Source: Confluentibacter flavum
GTDB lineage: Bacteria; Bacteroidota; Bacteroidia; Flavobacteriales; Flavobacteriaceae
Length of the DNA: 64,000 nt
Direction: 5' to 3'
Assembly (NCBI RefSeq): GCF_002843175.1
Contig: NZ_PJEO01000014.1
Span: 62,001 to 126,000, forward strand
Part shown: one piece after another, positions 43,142-52,390 of the stretch
How positions within the stretch are numbered: position 1 is the stretch's first letter
Layout: each line of letters begins with the position of its first letter
Program-made: the position numbers and the translations under genes
The notes under the pieces: model-generated
What the model saw: only the letters and a program-made list of their open reading frames with translations
Told to the model about the DNA's origin: nothing
The model's database searches: none

Positions 43142-45181
43142 TTAATTAATTTCTGGCAAGAAGTTGTAATGTTTACTGTATTCCAACATTTGTCCTGAAA
43201 ATGTTTCAGGATATGTCACCTTAACCTCTATAATCTCGCCTTCATCATTGATTTTCGGAACCAACACTGGGTTCACAAAACCTGAATATGGTGGAGAATC
43301 AAACTGTTTGTTTCGCTCCAAAATTTCTTTATGAAGTGCCTGATCCACTTTAACGCCATAGGTTTCTACTAACGTTTCTGCAGCGGCATAATCGCCTTCC
43401 GATTTTATACGTTGTACGTCTTTTAATAATTCTCCGAAAAGTTCACGAAGTTTATCATAATCGTTAATATTAAAAGAGGTTTTTCCATCTCTGGTGATTT
43501 TCTCAATCACATTATCTGCTTTTCCTTTTTCAAATACCCAAGCTGAAATCCATTGCCTGTTACGCATGTGGGCTTCCTCAACATCATCCCCTAAATTTAA
43601 ACGTATTAATTGCGTCATCAATCCATTTCGTATATAATCATTATATCCAGCCATGCCCACTTTTTTCCAATCATCTACCAATCCTAATTCTTGAAGTTTA
43701 GGACTATACTGATAATAAAGCGCCACTAAATCCGCACGTCCTTCTTCTATAGTTGATGCATAATTTTTAAGTGTTTCTTTAGTTTCTCCAACGCCTGGGT
43801 TTAGTTTGCCAGACGCATGACCAATGACTTCATGTAATGCTGTATGTAATTTATCCGATAATTGCCCGTATTGCTCAGTAAGTTGCAACTCTTCTTCATC
43901 ATTTACAAATTCTTTTAAACGTCCTGTGTTTCCTGCATTATCGTAGGCATCGGTAATGTTTCCTAAGGACACCGATTTACTGCCCACTGCGGCACGTATC
44001 CAATTGGCATTCGGTAAATTAACGCCTATTGGGGTGCTTGGTGAAGCGTCACCAGCTTCTCCTGCTACGTTAACTACTTTATAGGTGACACCAATCACGC
44101 TGTCTTTTTTGTGTTCTGGCATTAATGTGGAATTATCCTCAAACCATTGGGCATTATCTGACAACACTTTCATTTTCTGTGACATGTCAAAATCATTGAT
44201 TTGAACAATCGTTTCATAAGAGCCACTATAACCCAATGGGTCGTTATAGACTTCAATAAAACTATTAATATAGTCTATATTACCTTCGGTCGCCGTTGTC
44301 CATGCCACATTATAATCATCCCAAGTTTGTAGATCACCTGTTTTGTAATAATCGATTAGCAAACCAAGTGCATCACCCTGTGCTTTATTTTCGGCAACGC
44401 CTTTAGCCAGCTCTAACCATTTAATAATCTCATCGATGGCAGAACCGTACAAACCACCCGATTTATAAACACGTTCTTTCAACACACCATTTTCTTTAAC
44501 TAATTGCGAATTCAATCCAAAAGATAATGGCTGTTTTGGATTCGGTGAGACTTTGGTTTTATAGAAGCTTTCCACATCTTTATTTGTCACATTTGGCCCA
44601 TAAAAATTAACTGCCGAAAGCGCCACATTATCAACACCCTTACCTTGGTTTACTTTTTTGGAATCTTTATCATTAAAAAGAACATCAAAAGCCTCGCCTT
44701 CTAAAACGGTATTTGTGTCCGATAAAAGCTGCTTTAAATAGTCTGCACCAAAATCTGGTTTTATTTTATCGTTTGAATAATGATGGTGAATGCCATTACT
44801 AAACCAAATACGTTTTAAATACACTTCAAACGCTTTCCAATTGGCAGTGGACTTATCGCCATTGTAATTGGAGTACACAGATTCCAAAGCTTTTCTAATG
44901 GTCAGATTGTATCGGTAATTTTGGTCCCATATAATATCCCTGCCAGACAACCCCGCTTGGGTTAAATAATAAACCAATGTTTGTTCCTTTAAAGTGAGTT
45001 TCTCCCAATCGGGAATTCGATATCTTAATACTTTAATATCAGCAAATTCATCGACTTTGTAATCAAATACAGAATCTGTTGCTACACCCACATTCACATT
45101 TGTTTTTTCTGATTTATCTTGGCCACAACCTACCAAAATACTTGTTGCAAGCACTAAACATGCCATTAATTTTAATTTCAT
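43142..45181 (-). CDS. M49-family (dipeptidyl peptidase III-like) zinc peptidase lipoprotein
   Basis: 679-residue exported lipoprotein (MKLKLMACLVLATSILVGCG, Cys19). The zinc site HEVIGH (about 450-455) matches the unusual HExxGH of M49 peptidases; the third ligand is in EEGRAD (about 479-484). DPP III removes dipeptides from the N-terminus of short peptides. Surface or periplasmic location differs from the cytosolic classic enzyme. GTG at 45205 would add eight residues ahead of the signal and is less likely. Flavobacterial members are sometimes mislabelled dihydrofolate reductase. Confidence 0.88.
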   Translation of the reverse strand: MKLKLMACLVLATSILVGCGQDKSEKTNVNVGVATDSVFDYKVDEFADIKVLRYRIPDWEKLTLKEQTLVYYLTQAGLSGRDIIWDQNYRYNLTIRKALESVYSNYNGDKSTANWKAFEVYLKRIWFSNGIHHHYSNDKIKPDFGADYLKQLLSDTNTVLEGEAFDVLFNDKDSKKVNQGKGVDNVALSAVNFYGPNVTNKDVESFYKTKVSPNPKQPLSFGLNSQLVKENGVLKERVYKSGGLYGSAIDEIIKWLELAKGVAENKAQGDALGLLIDYYKTGDLQTWDDYNVAWTTATEGNIDYINSFIEVYNDPLGYSGSYETIVQINDFDMSQKMKVLSDNAQWFEDNSTLMPEHKKDSVIGVTYKVVNVAGEAGDASPSTPIGVNLPNANWIRAAVGSKSVSLGNITDAYDNAGNTGRLKEFVNDEEELQLTEQYGQLSDKLHTALHEVIGHASGKLNPGVGETKETLKNYASTIEEGRADLVALYYQYSPKLQELGLVDDWKKVGMAGYNDYIRNGLMTQLIRLNLGDDVEEAHMRNRQWISAWVFEKGKADNVIEKITRDGKTSFNINDYDKLRELFGELLKDVQRIKSEGDYAAAETLVETYGVKVDQALHKEILERNKQFDSPPYSGFVNPVLVPKINDEGEIIEVKVTYPETFSGQMLEYSKHYNFLPEIN

Positions 45182-45318
45182 TTGAATTATTTTATTGTTA
45201 GTCACTCTATTTATTGAAAATTATTATTGAAAATTACCGATTATCGATTTTTAGTTGAAGAATATTTAATTTTAAGGTTACAAATATAATAATTTATCAA
45301 TAATTATTTGTAAATCCG

Positions 45319-45326
45319 TACCTTTG
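45319..45326 (+). promoter_or_regulatory. Candidate -7 box TACCTTTG
   Basis: Fits TAnnTTTG, 26 bases before the SRPBCC/GyrI-like gene. Confidence 0.6.
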
Positions 45327-45352
45327 ATTTATGACATTTTCAATAAAATAAA

Positions 45353-46375
45353 ATGAAAACCTTTAAATACATCGCATTCTTATTATTAGTAGCTATTATA
45401 GGTACAGCTATCTACATCGCAGTACAACCCAATGAATTTTCCTTTAACAGAAGTCGGGTTATTCAAGCCCCTGTGCCTGTGTTATTTAACAAGGTAAACG
45501 ATTTTAAAAATTGGCCAGAATTCTCTCCTTGGTTGGAACAAGAACCTGATGCCGAACTTACTTATGGTGAAAAAACCGTTGGTGTTGGTGCCTATTATAG
45601 TTGGAACGGCGCTGTTTTAGGTGAAGGTTCCATGGAAACACGAGCTGTTGAAGATAACAAATCCATCTCCCAACACATTTCTTTTATAAAACCTTTTGAA
45701 TCGGAATCGAATATTAACTGGGATTTTGAACCCATTGATGAAGGCACCAAAGTGACTTGGAGCATGGAAGGCAAACAGGATTTTATGACTAAAATGTACA
45801 CCGTCTTTTCTGGCTCAATTGAAAAAAATACTGCACCCGATTTTGAACGTGGTTTGTTTAAACTAGACAGCACGGTGACTGCCGATATGAAAAAATACAG
45901 CATTACCGTAAGTGGCATCACAAACCATAGTGGTGGCTACTATTTATACAGTACCACCTCCAGTAAAATTGACGAGGTAGCATCGGCTATTTCAGACATG
46001 CTGCCTAAAATCACCAAATATGCCCAAGAAAATAATATTGCCATGGCAGGTGCGCCATTTGTTAGTTACATTAAATGGGACGAACAAAATAACGCTGCCA
46101 TATTCTCTGTTTGTGTCCCAACCACAGATAGAGTGATTACCACCGATAGTGATGTGCTAACAGGAGAATTACCCACTTTTAGGGCCTTAAAAACAACCTT
46201 AAAAGGCAACTACACCAATTTAAAAGAAGCTTGGGATGTTGCTAGAGACTATATCCCCAAAAACGGTTTGGAGTTTCCCGATGATGGCCCTATGCTTGAA
46301 GTTTACATTACAGACCAAACCCAATACCCCAACCCGGCAGATTGGGTAACGGACATTTATATTGCTGTTAAATAG
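45353..46375 (+). CDS. SRPBCC plus GyrI-like effector-binding protein
   Basis: 340-residue two-domain protein with an N-terminal membrane anchor (FKYIAFLLLVAIIGTAIYIAV). The SRPBCC domain (about 28-170) contains VFNKVNDFKNWPEFSPWLEQ-like text. The GyrI-like/AraC effector-binding domain (about 180-340) contains SVCVPTTDR and PMLEVYITDQTQYPNPADW. Each fold binds hydrophobic small molecules, so a membrane-tethered sensor or carrier is plausible, but the ligand is unknown. Monocistronic. Confidence 0.82.
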   Translation: MKTFKYIAFLLLVAIIGTAIYIAVQPNEFSFNRSRVIQAPVPVLFNKVNDFKNWPEFSPWLEQEPDAELTYGEKTVGVGAYYSWNGAVLGEGSMETRAVEDNKSISQHISFIKPFESESNINWDFEPIDEGTKVTWSMEGKQDFMTKMYTVFSGSIEKNTAPDFERGLFKLDSTVTADMKKYSITVSGITNHSGGYYLYSTTSSKIDEVASAISDMLPKITKYAQENNIAMAGAPFVSYIKWDEQNNAAIFSVCVPTTDRVITTDSDVLTGELPTFRALKTTLKGNYTNLKEAWDVARDYIPKNGLEFPDDGPMLEVYITDQTQYPNPADWVTDIYIAVK

Positions 46376-46662
46376 ATAACCTGTTTTGCTAAGTTTATTT
46401 TGGACTTTTAGCGGTATTTTTAGATGTATTTGGTGAAATAACTTCAATATAAAGAATTATTTATCTGTACATTATCCTTTAAAAATATTTGAAATTTATA
46501 TTTTTATTAACACATAATTTATTTTAATTTTCTTAAGTTAAGAACTCTTTTTCAATCTAATTAAGGCGTTCCAAAAGAAAGGTTAGCTAAGGAGGTTAAC
46601 CGTCAACTTTTGTTTTATTATTTTTCACCGACTATCTCATATGGTTTTTTTAAAATAGTATC
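46376..46662. other. Leader region of the small heat shock gene
   Basis: 287 AT-rich bases without a gene. Near 46570-46612 there is a possible nested structure AAAAG...GGTTA-N-TAACC...CTTTT, which could be a thermosensitive leader of hsp20; this is weak evidence. Confidence 0.35.
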
Positions 46663-47085
46663 ATGGCTACCAAAATAAAACTCAAAAAACAATTTGTTAA
46701 TATCTCATATTATAAGCGAAGTGATTATTTAAAAAATAGCATTTATAATCATGATTTAAGCGAAAAAACAACTTCAACTTCTGCTAAAATTACCGAGACC
46801 GATTCCTCTTATCATTTTGAATTAAAAAAACCCGGTTATATAAAAGAAGATTTTAATTTTTATATAAGTAAAGGCAATTTAGTGGTAACAACTGAAAAAA
46901 GAAACCAAATGAATATGAAAGAAATTATTAAAAATAAAGGTTCAATACATTCATATTGTTACCCTTCAGCCTATTTTAAAAAAGAATTTGATTTGCCAAA
47001 TGATATAGTTAAGAATGAAATTGTAGTTGATTATAAGGATGGTCTTTTAAGTTTTGATTTGCTTAAATCAAAAAAAATGAATTGA
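46663..47085 (+). CDS. Hsp20/alpha-crystallin small heat shock protein
   Basis: 140-residue protein. The central alpha-crystallin domain (about 40-138) is recognisable from YHFELKKPGYIKEDFNFYISKGNLVVTTEKR and FKKEFDLPNDIVKNEIVVDYKDGLLSFDL. The flanks are lysine-rich and short, and the typical C-terminal IxI motif is absent. ATP-independent holdase expected in the cytosol. Confidence 0.85.
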   Translation: MATKIKLKKQFVNISYYKRSDYLKNSIYNHDLSEKTTSTSAKITETDSSYHFELKKPGYIKEDFNFYISKGNLVVTTEKRNQMNMKEIIKNKGSIHSYCYPSAYFKKEFDLPNDIVKNEIVVDYKDGLLSFDLLKSKKMN

Positions 47086-47315
47086 GCGTTATGCATAAAT
47101 GGGAAAAAACAACTTGTCCTGAATCAAATAAAAGGTTCTACTGATTACATTAAATTCTCTGCACTAAATTTCCAACCACTCAAAATGATTAATTTTTAGT
47201 TTGTTAAGAGGACTTTACCAGTTTTTTGAGAGATGTATTTGGTGAAGCAATTATTAAATTCATCAGAAAAATAACTAACTTCGCATATTATGTTAATAAG
47301 TTGTTTTCAACAACT

Positions 47316-47669
47316 ATGGACATAAAAAATCAAAATGATCATAGTATTGTAATAATGAGTAATTTCAAAAATTTAAATAAGGTACTTTTTCTTTTTCTAA
47401 TTCTAGCCAACTTATATATTTCTTTTGAATATGGAATTAGCCAAGAATCTGATTTAAACAACTGTCATGTTGAACTTGTAATAACACAAAATCAGGCTGA
47501 AAACGATATTATTAATTTTGACCAATTACAGCAATCTTCATCACTTGATATACCTATTCAATCCTATAAGAATCCTCACGATTTTGAGTATCAAATTCAA
47601 AATAATAATTTATTAGAGCAGCTAAAATATCGTGTCCAAAAACTTCCTGCTTTAAACTTTAAACTTTAA
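47316..47669 (+). CDS. Hypothetical membrane-anchored protein
   Basis: 117 residues from the ATG at 47316; an ATG at 47355 (MSNFKNLNKVLFLFLILANL) would give a clean signal anchor and may be the true start. A hydrophobic segment is followed by a polar tail rich in Asn and Gln (NNCHVELVITQNQAENDI, FEYQIQNNNLLEQLKYR). No family recognised. Downstream of hsp20, 230 bases apart, so not evidently the same operon. Confidence 0.5.
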   Translation: MDIKNQNDHSIVIMSNFKNLNKVLFLFLILANLYISFEYGISQESDLNNCHVELVITQNQAENDIINFDQLQQSSSLDIPIQSYKNPHDFEYQIQNNNLLEQLKYRVQKLPALNFKL

Positions 47670-47816
47670 ATCTATTTCCTTACAAATCGTTATAAACGAA
47701 ATTTCAATCCAAAAGTCTCATTGTATTTAATATAACTGATTTTAAATCGACCCATTAAATAACTCAATTCCTAACCAATGGAATTGAAATAATTATTTGT
47801 ATAAAATCAATTTGCA

Positions 47817-47996
47817 ATGAGAATAAAAAATTTTTTGCGGTTTTTAATGCTTTTGATTTTCATAATAATAGCCTCAATAATTCCTTTTCCAATAAAATTT
47901 TACAAAAAAGACAATTTACCTTCTTATGAAATTGAACAGATTGATACAAAGGAAGAAAATGAAAATACGAAGGATGATTATGAAGCATATTCCTGA
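47817..47996 (+). CDS. 59-residue single-pass membrane protein
   Basis: Starts MRIKNFLRFLMLLIFIIIAS, one strong membrane helix, then a charged acidic tail (IEQIDTKEENENTKDDYEAYS). Positive-inside charge pattern puts the tail outside the cytoplasm. Unknown function. Its stop lies 18 bases before the convergent DUF1684 gene. Confidence 0.55.
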   Translation: MRIKNFLRFLMLLIFIIIASIIPFPIKFYKKDNLPSYEIEQIDTKEENENTKDDYEAYS

Positions 47997-48013
47997 GATT
48001 AATTTAATTGTTA

Positions 48014-48619
48014 CTAATGCTTCCCAAAAGCCTTCACTCCTGCTTCAATTCTAGTTTTTATATAATTCTCACGAGGTACAATGGGGCAAGAATATTTGTC
48101 ATTATAGGCACAATATGGGTTATAAGCTTTGTTAAAATCAATGTCTATGGTATCGCTTTTGGGTATCCGTAAATCGATGTAACGTCCTCCACCATAACTT
48201 TCAAAGCCGTTGGTTTCATCTAAAAAAGGCAAAAACAAATAATCTTCCAAACCTTCTTTCTCCATGGTTTCAGCACCTTGATACACATTCAGTTGGTATG
48301 GCTTTCCTTTTAATTCAAAATGTAAAATCCCAAAAACACGCTCTTTACTCACTCTACTTGTGGTAGTCCGCATATTAAACCATTTAGAATCTGGCGTAAG
48401 CTCCAAGCGTGCTTGTACAACGTAAGCAGCATCAAACTTAAAAAAGTCCAAGCCTTCAAACTCTTTTCGGTCCTTATCCTTTAGAGGTGATTTGGAAGCG
48501 TCTTTATATTCGGCATTCAACTCACGCTGAAATTCTGTATCGCCTTTTATGGGGCGTTTATCTTGACTGCAACTTGAAAAGCAAATCAAAATAAGGAATA
48601 CCTTCATTATTAATTTCAT
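48014..48619 (-). CDS. DUF1684 lipoprotein
   Basis: 201-residue lipoprotein (MKLIMKVFLILICFSSC; start could also be the ATG at 48607). The mature DUF1684 domain includes FFKFDAAYVVQARLELTPD, GILHFELKGKPYQLNVYQG, LFLPFLDETNG, GGGRYIDL and DFNKAYNPYCAYNDKYSCP, all characteristic. The fold is beta-rich; function not known. Two cysteines near the end are conserved in the family. Confidence 0.88.
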   Translation of the reverse strand: MKLIMKVFLILICFSSCSQDKRPIKGDTEFQRELNAEYKDASKSPLKDKDRKEFEGLDFFKFDAAYVVQARLELTPDSKWFNMRTTTSRVSKERVFGILHFELKGKPYQLNVYQGAETMEKEGLEDYLFLPFLDETNGFESYGGGRYIDLRIPKSDTIDIDFNKAYNPYCAYNDKYSCPIVPRENYIKTRIEAGVKAFGKH

Positions 48620-48677
48620 TTGTAAAGAATTGATTATTCATAATTAATCATAAAACGTTTGCCACCCTTAACTTGCT

Positions 48678-48769
48678 CGTGCTGAATTTATTTCAGTATT
48701 TTCAGGGTTTCCTTGCTAAGTTGTTGCTTTTTTAAAAATATAAGATGCTGAAACAAGTTCAGCATGACA
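48678..48769. repeat. Inverted pair of GCTGAA...TTCAGCA repeat elements
   Basis: CGTGCTGAATTTATTTCAG (from 48678) and ATGCTGAAACAAGTTCAGCA (48745-48764) are reverse complements with several mismatches. The second is itself a hairpin (GCTGAA/TTCAGC). This text is a common intergenic repeat in flavobacteria. Confidence 0.7.
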
Positions 48770-48830
48770 TAAAAATAAGCACGTGACTTAAAAAAGTTAT
48801 TTCAAAAATACAACTAAAGAATATTTTATA

Positions 48831-48838
48831 TAAATTTG
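48831..48838 (+). promoter_or_regulatory. Candidate -7 box TAAATTTG
   Basis: Fits TAnnTTTG; would start a transcript near 48844 that runs through a leader frame and two hairpins towards the MFS gene. Confidence 0.55.
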
Positions 48839-48843
48839 AGCCA

Positions 48844-48996
48844 TCAAAATTAAAATTAATATGCGTCGCAACGTCACTATTTGTATGAAGCCATCCACCT
48901 CTTTAAGAGATAAGGGTTGGGCTTTTTATGTATTGTGGTGATATGAATGCATTTGTTACAATATTTAAAAAGTCCGACTTCACAGTCGGACTTTTT
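48844..48996 (+). ncRNA. Candidate leader RNA or small RNA with short frame
   Basis: About 150 bases bounded by a -7 box (48831-48838) and a strong terminator (48967-48996). It holds a 26-codon frame (48861-48941, starting MRRNVTICMKPS and ending WAFYVLW) that overlaps a hairpin AAGCC...GGGCTT followed by TTTT (about 48891-48925). It may be an attenuating leader for the MFS/YpdA operon or an independent small RNA. Neither Rfam class nor peptide family is recognised. Confidence 0.45.
48967..48996 (+). terminator. Strong terminator before the MFS gene
   Basis: AAAAAGTCCGACT-tcac-AGTCGGACTTTTTT, a perfect hairpin with U tract, 54 bases before the MFS start codon on the same strand and with no annotated gene ending upstream on that strand. 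Confidence 0.9.
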
Positions 48997-49049
48997 TGTT
49001 TAATACATTTAATTTAAAAAAGCCCCTCCTTTGGAGGGATTAGTGAGGA

Positions 49050-50255
49050 ATGAAAACACTATTCAACAATTATTTAAACACATTTAAAGGCCTATCAAAA
49101 GAGGTTTGGTGGCTCGCATTAATCACACTTATAAACAGGGCTGGCACCATGGTGATTCCCTTTTTGTCTTTGTACTTAAAGGAAGATTTGCACTTTAGCA
49201 TTGGAGATGTGGGCTGGATTATGAGTGCCTTTGGCTTTGGATCTGTAGCTGGTTCTTGGTTGGGCGGAAAACTAACCGACAAAATTGGCTATTACAAAGT
49301 AATGGTTGGAAGTCTGTTTATTAGCGGATTGCTTTTTATCGCCTTACAATTAGCGAATGATTTTGCAACAGTTTGTTTTGGGGTTTTTGTAGTGATGCTA
49401 ACAGCAGATGCCTTTCGTCCTGCTATTTTTGTAGCCCTTAATGCGTATAGCAAACCAGAAAACAAAATACGATCCCTGACCTTAATTCGACTTGCCATAA
49501 ACTTAGGATTTTCGGCAGGACCTGCTGTGGGCGGACTCATCATTACAGGGTTGAGTTATGCCGGTTTATTTTGGGTAGATGGAATCACATGTATTTTAGC
49601 CGCATTATTGATGATTCAGGTTTTAAATCCGAAAAAAGCAAAAGTTTTGGATACTATTGTGAACGATAATCCTACTTCGGCTTATAAAGACAAGGCCTTT
49701 TTAGTATTTTTAGTGGCCATGACACTTTTTGGGATTGTGTTTTTACAATATTTTTCAACCATTCCCATTTACTATAAAGATGTTCATAAACTAAGTGAAC
49801 TAGAAATTGGGATGATCTTGGGCTTAAATGGGTTTCTTATTTTTATCTTTGAAATGCCTTTGATAAAATGGTTGGAACATACCAGATATACCAAACTCGG
49901 ACTCATGTTTTTCGGAGCGCTTTTAACAGGAATAAGTTTATTCGTGCTTAATTTAACCGCTTGGTCTGGCGTTTTGATTATGGGTATGTTGTTAATGACC
50001 TTTGGTGAAATGGTAGCGTTTCCTTTTTCGAATGCCTTTGCCGCAGACAGGGCTAAAAAAGGAAATCAAGGTGAATATATGGCACTGTACTCTATTTCGT
50101 TTTCCATAGCCCATATTTTTGGACACAATGCTGGGTTACAAATGGCAAACGGGCTTGGTTTTGACACCACATGGTACATTATTAGTGGTATTGCACTGGT
50201 TTGTGCGCTGATATTATTTAGCTTGAATAAACATTTAATAAAATTAAAATTTTGA
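49050..50255 (+). CDS. MFS transporter
   Basis: 401-residue major facilitator with 12 membrane helices. The loop 2-3 signature is GSWLGGKLTDKIGYYKVMVG (about 69-88). Resembles drug/metabolite exporters of the MDR type. A dyad CCCTCC-ttt-GGAGGG just before the start codon may influence translation. Overlaps ypdA by four bases, so it likely serves the same thiol-linked pathway; substrate unknown. Confidence 0.9.
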   Translation: MKTLFNNYLNTFKGLSKEVWWLALITLINRAGTMVIPFLSLYLKEDLHFSIGDVGWIMSAFGFGSVAGSWLGGKLTDKIGYYKVMVGSLFISGLLFIALQLANDFATVCFGVFVVMLTADAFRPAIFVALNAYSKPENKIRSLTLIRLAINLGFSAGPAVGGLIITGLSYAGLFWVDGITCILAALLMIQVLNPKKAKVLDTIVNDNPTSAYKDKAFLVFLVAMTLFGIVFLQYFSTIPIYYKDVHKLSELEIGMILGLNGFLIFIFEMPLIKWLEHTRYTKLGLMFFGALLTGISLFVLNLTAWSGVLIMGMLLMTFGEMVAFPFSNAFAADRAKKGNQGEYMALYSISFSIAHIFGHNAGLQMANGLGFDTTWYIISGIALVCALILFSLNKHLIKLKF

Positions 50256-51223
50256 AAATAGAAAAAGACATCATCATTATTGGCGCAGGCCCCATTGGGA
50301 TTGCCTGCGCTTTAGAATGTAAAAAAAGACAATGGGATTACGTAGTTATTGAGAAAGGTGCCCTTACCAACTCGTTATTTAATTATCCCAGAAATATGAC
50401 ATTTTTTTCTACTTCGGAAAAACTGGAAATTGATGATATTCCGTTTATCAGCAACAACCCAAAACCCAACAGGGATGAAGCTTTGGAATATTACCGACGC
50501 GTTGCCACTTCAAATAAACTTCACATAAATTTATATGAAACGGTGAATGCCATCAAAAAAGATGGTGATGGTTTTTCAATTTCAACTACCAAAAGCAACT
50601 ATACATCAAAAAAGGTTATTATTAGTACTGGGTTTTATGATATTCCGAAATTATTAGATATTCCTGGTGAAAATCTTCCCAAAGTGACACATTATTACAA
50701 GGAAGCCCATAATTATGCGTTACAAAATGTCGTGGTGATTGGTGCTAGTAATTCTGCCGTAGATGCCGCTTTGGAAATTTGGCGTAAAGGCGGCCATGTT
50801 ACCATGGTTGTTAGAGGTGAAAACATTGGGGAACGTGTAAAGTATTGGGTGCGACCAGATATTGTAAACCGGATTGAAGAAGGCAGTATTAATGCGTATT
50901 ATAATTCGGAAGTCATAAAAATTGATGAAACAACTATTGAAATTAAAACACCTGAAGGATTAATCACTTTGGATAATGATTATGTTGTAGCACTTACGGG
51001 CTATCTGCCTAATTTTAAGATTTTAAAAGACAGTGGTATCACGATTTCTGATGATGATAAAAAAATACCAAGCTACAATTCAGAAACGATGGAATCTAAT
51101 ATTAACGGTTTGTATTTAGCTGGTGTTATTTGTGGCGGAAACGAAACCCATAAATGGTTTATTGAAAACTCTAGAATCCATGCCAAAATGATTGCCAATC
51201 ATATTGAAAAGGATTTCAAATGA
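50252..51223 (+). CDS. ypdA: YpdA-family bacillithiol disulfide reductase
   Basis: 323-residue NADPH/FAD oxidoreductase. FAD motif IIIGAGPIGIACALE (residues 8-22), central NADPH motif VVIGASNSAVDAALE, and the C-terminal family end YLAGVICGGNETHKWFIENSR with its conserved Cys. YpdA reduces bacillithiol disulfide. The start is an uncommon TTG at 50252 inside the MFS stop region (TTGA), which is supported by the position of the FAD motif; no ATG lies nearby. Last gene of the MFS-YpdA pair. Confidence 0.93.
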   Translation: MKIEKDIIIIGAGPIGIACALECKKRQWDYVVIEKGALTNSLFNYPRNMTFFSTSEKLEIDDIPFISNNPKPNRDEALEYYRRVATSNKLHINLYETVNAIKKDGDGFSISTTKSNYTSKKVIISTGFYDIPKLLDIPGENLPKVTHYYKEAHNYALQNVVVIGASNSAVDAALEIWRKGGHVTMVVRGENIGERVKYWVRPDIVNRIEEGSINAYYNSEVIKIDETTIEIKTPEGLITLDNDYVVALTGYLPNFKILKDSGITISDDDKKIPSYNSETMESNINGLYLAGVICGGNETHKWFIENSRIHAKMIANHIEKDFK

Positions 51224-51406
51224 AAGAACCTATATTAAATAACAACCCGCTGAGTGCATTTAGTTTCAGATAATAACTTTTACGATTAGAAATTATTGAA
51301 AAGAATTTTGTATTAAGAACCTTTATATAACTACTGCTTGATATTATGACATCACTACAGGTTTGTTCCCTTGCTCTGGACAAAGCCACTTGAAGGGACA
51401 TACTAG

Positions 51407-51796
51407 TTATTTAAAATAACGCCCAGAAGGTATTAATTTAAGCGTGTCGGTTGGCAAATTATAAGCATAAAACCAGGTGTTTATTTCAGTACCATCTTCT
51501 AAATAGGCTATCACTTGGTCTCGTACAAATTCATAGTCATCTGGAGGGCCGGCGCCAATGCCTTCATAATCGTCCAAGACCTTAAAAACAGTTTGTGTGT
51601 CTTTAATTTTAAAAATATTACCGTAAACGCGTTCGGAGGGATTATCACTTACAATAGCCCCTGGAAACCCATCCAGATCATAAAGCTTACCAAGAATATA
51701 GGCATTCCCAATAAATTCAGCATTATAATGTAAAAAACAGGACATACCATTGTTAACGGTTTTCATCAAGGTGCCATAAACAAATAAATAGTCCAT
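51407..51796 (-). CDS. Gamma-glutamylcyclotransferase-like protein
   Basis: 129-residue GGCT/AIG2-like fold. The substrate loop VYGTLM is at residues 6-11, the catalytic Glu is in VLDDYEGIG (about 74-82), and VYGNIFKI lies between. Enzymes of this fold cyclise gamma-glutamyl groups to 5-oxoproline; the window also contains a 5-oxoprolinase operon. The natural substrate in a bacillithiol organism is unclear. Six bases behind ytxJ on the same strand. Confidence 0.87.
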   Translation of the reverse strand: MDYLFVYGTLMKTVNNGMSCFLHYNAEFIGNAYILGKLYDLDGFPGAIVSDNPSERVYGNIFKIKDTQTVFKVLDDYEGIGAGPPDDYEFVRDQVIAYLEDGTEINTWFYAYNLPTDTLKLIPSGRYFK

Positions 51797-51802
51797 ATCA
51801 TT

Positions 51803-52192
51803 TTATATAAAACGTTTCAAGTCCAAATTATTTATAGCACCATGACTGGCGTGCAGAACCACGATGCCATTTTTGATAACCAACATTTGCGGCGATTCGT
51901 GAACGATATTAAATGTATTGGCAACAACGTTGGATATTTCTCTGTAAGTTAATAAATCTAAATAATATAATTCTAAATCATGGTCATTAAATTCATAATC
52001 TTCAACAAATTGATTCTTAACTATTCTACTAATACTGCAACGAGTAGAATATTTAAAAATAACCTGGGTTTTGGTAGTCGATTTATCTTTAATAGTCTGT
52101 AACTGACTTAGTGTATTTAAATCAATCCAAGGCAATGTTTTTTCTTCTTTTTGTTCAACTGAACTGCTAAATAATTTGTTAAATAATCCCAT
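51803..52192 (-). CDS. ytxJ: Bacillithiol system redox protein YtxJ
   Basis: 129-residue thioredoxin-fold protein of the YtxJ (DUF2847) family, a monothiol bacilliredoxin. It has the KYSTRCSISRIVKNQF motif with one active Cys and HESPQMLVIKNG containing the cis-proline. Removes bacillithiol from mixed disulfides on proteins. The ATG at 52192 (MGLFNKLFSS) is preferred to a 10-residue longer frame. Transcribed with the gamma-glutamylcyclotransferase-like gene. Confidence 0.92.
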   Translation of the reverse strand: MGLFNKLFSSSVEQKEEKTLPWIDLNTLSQLQTIKDKSTTKTQVIFKYSTRCSISRIVKNQFVEDYEFNDHDLELYYLDLLTYREISNVVANTFNIVHESPQMLVIKNGIVVLHASHGAINNLDLKRFI

Positions 52193-52390
52193 AATTTGTA
52201 TCTTATACATGATAAGTCTCAAAATTTTAGAAATCTTACAAACTGACTAAAAGTCAGTGTTTTAAAGACTTTTAACGCCATTTTGTCCTATGTATTAGGC
52301 TGGTAAGATTATTGACTTCATCACCATGTAAAATTAAATCAATTAAAAAGATTTAGGCCTTACAAAAAGAGAAAAGATATAAATAATGGG

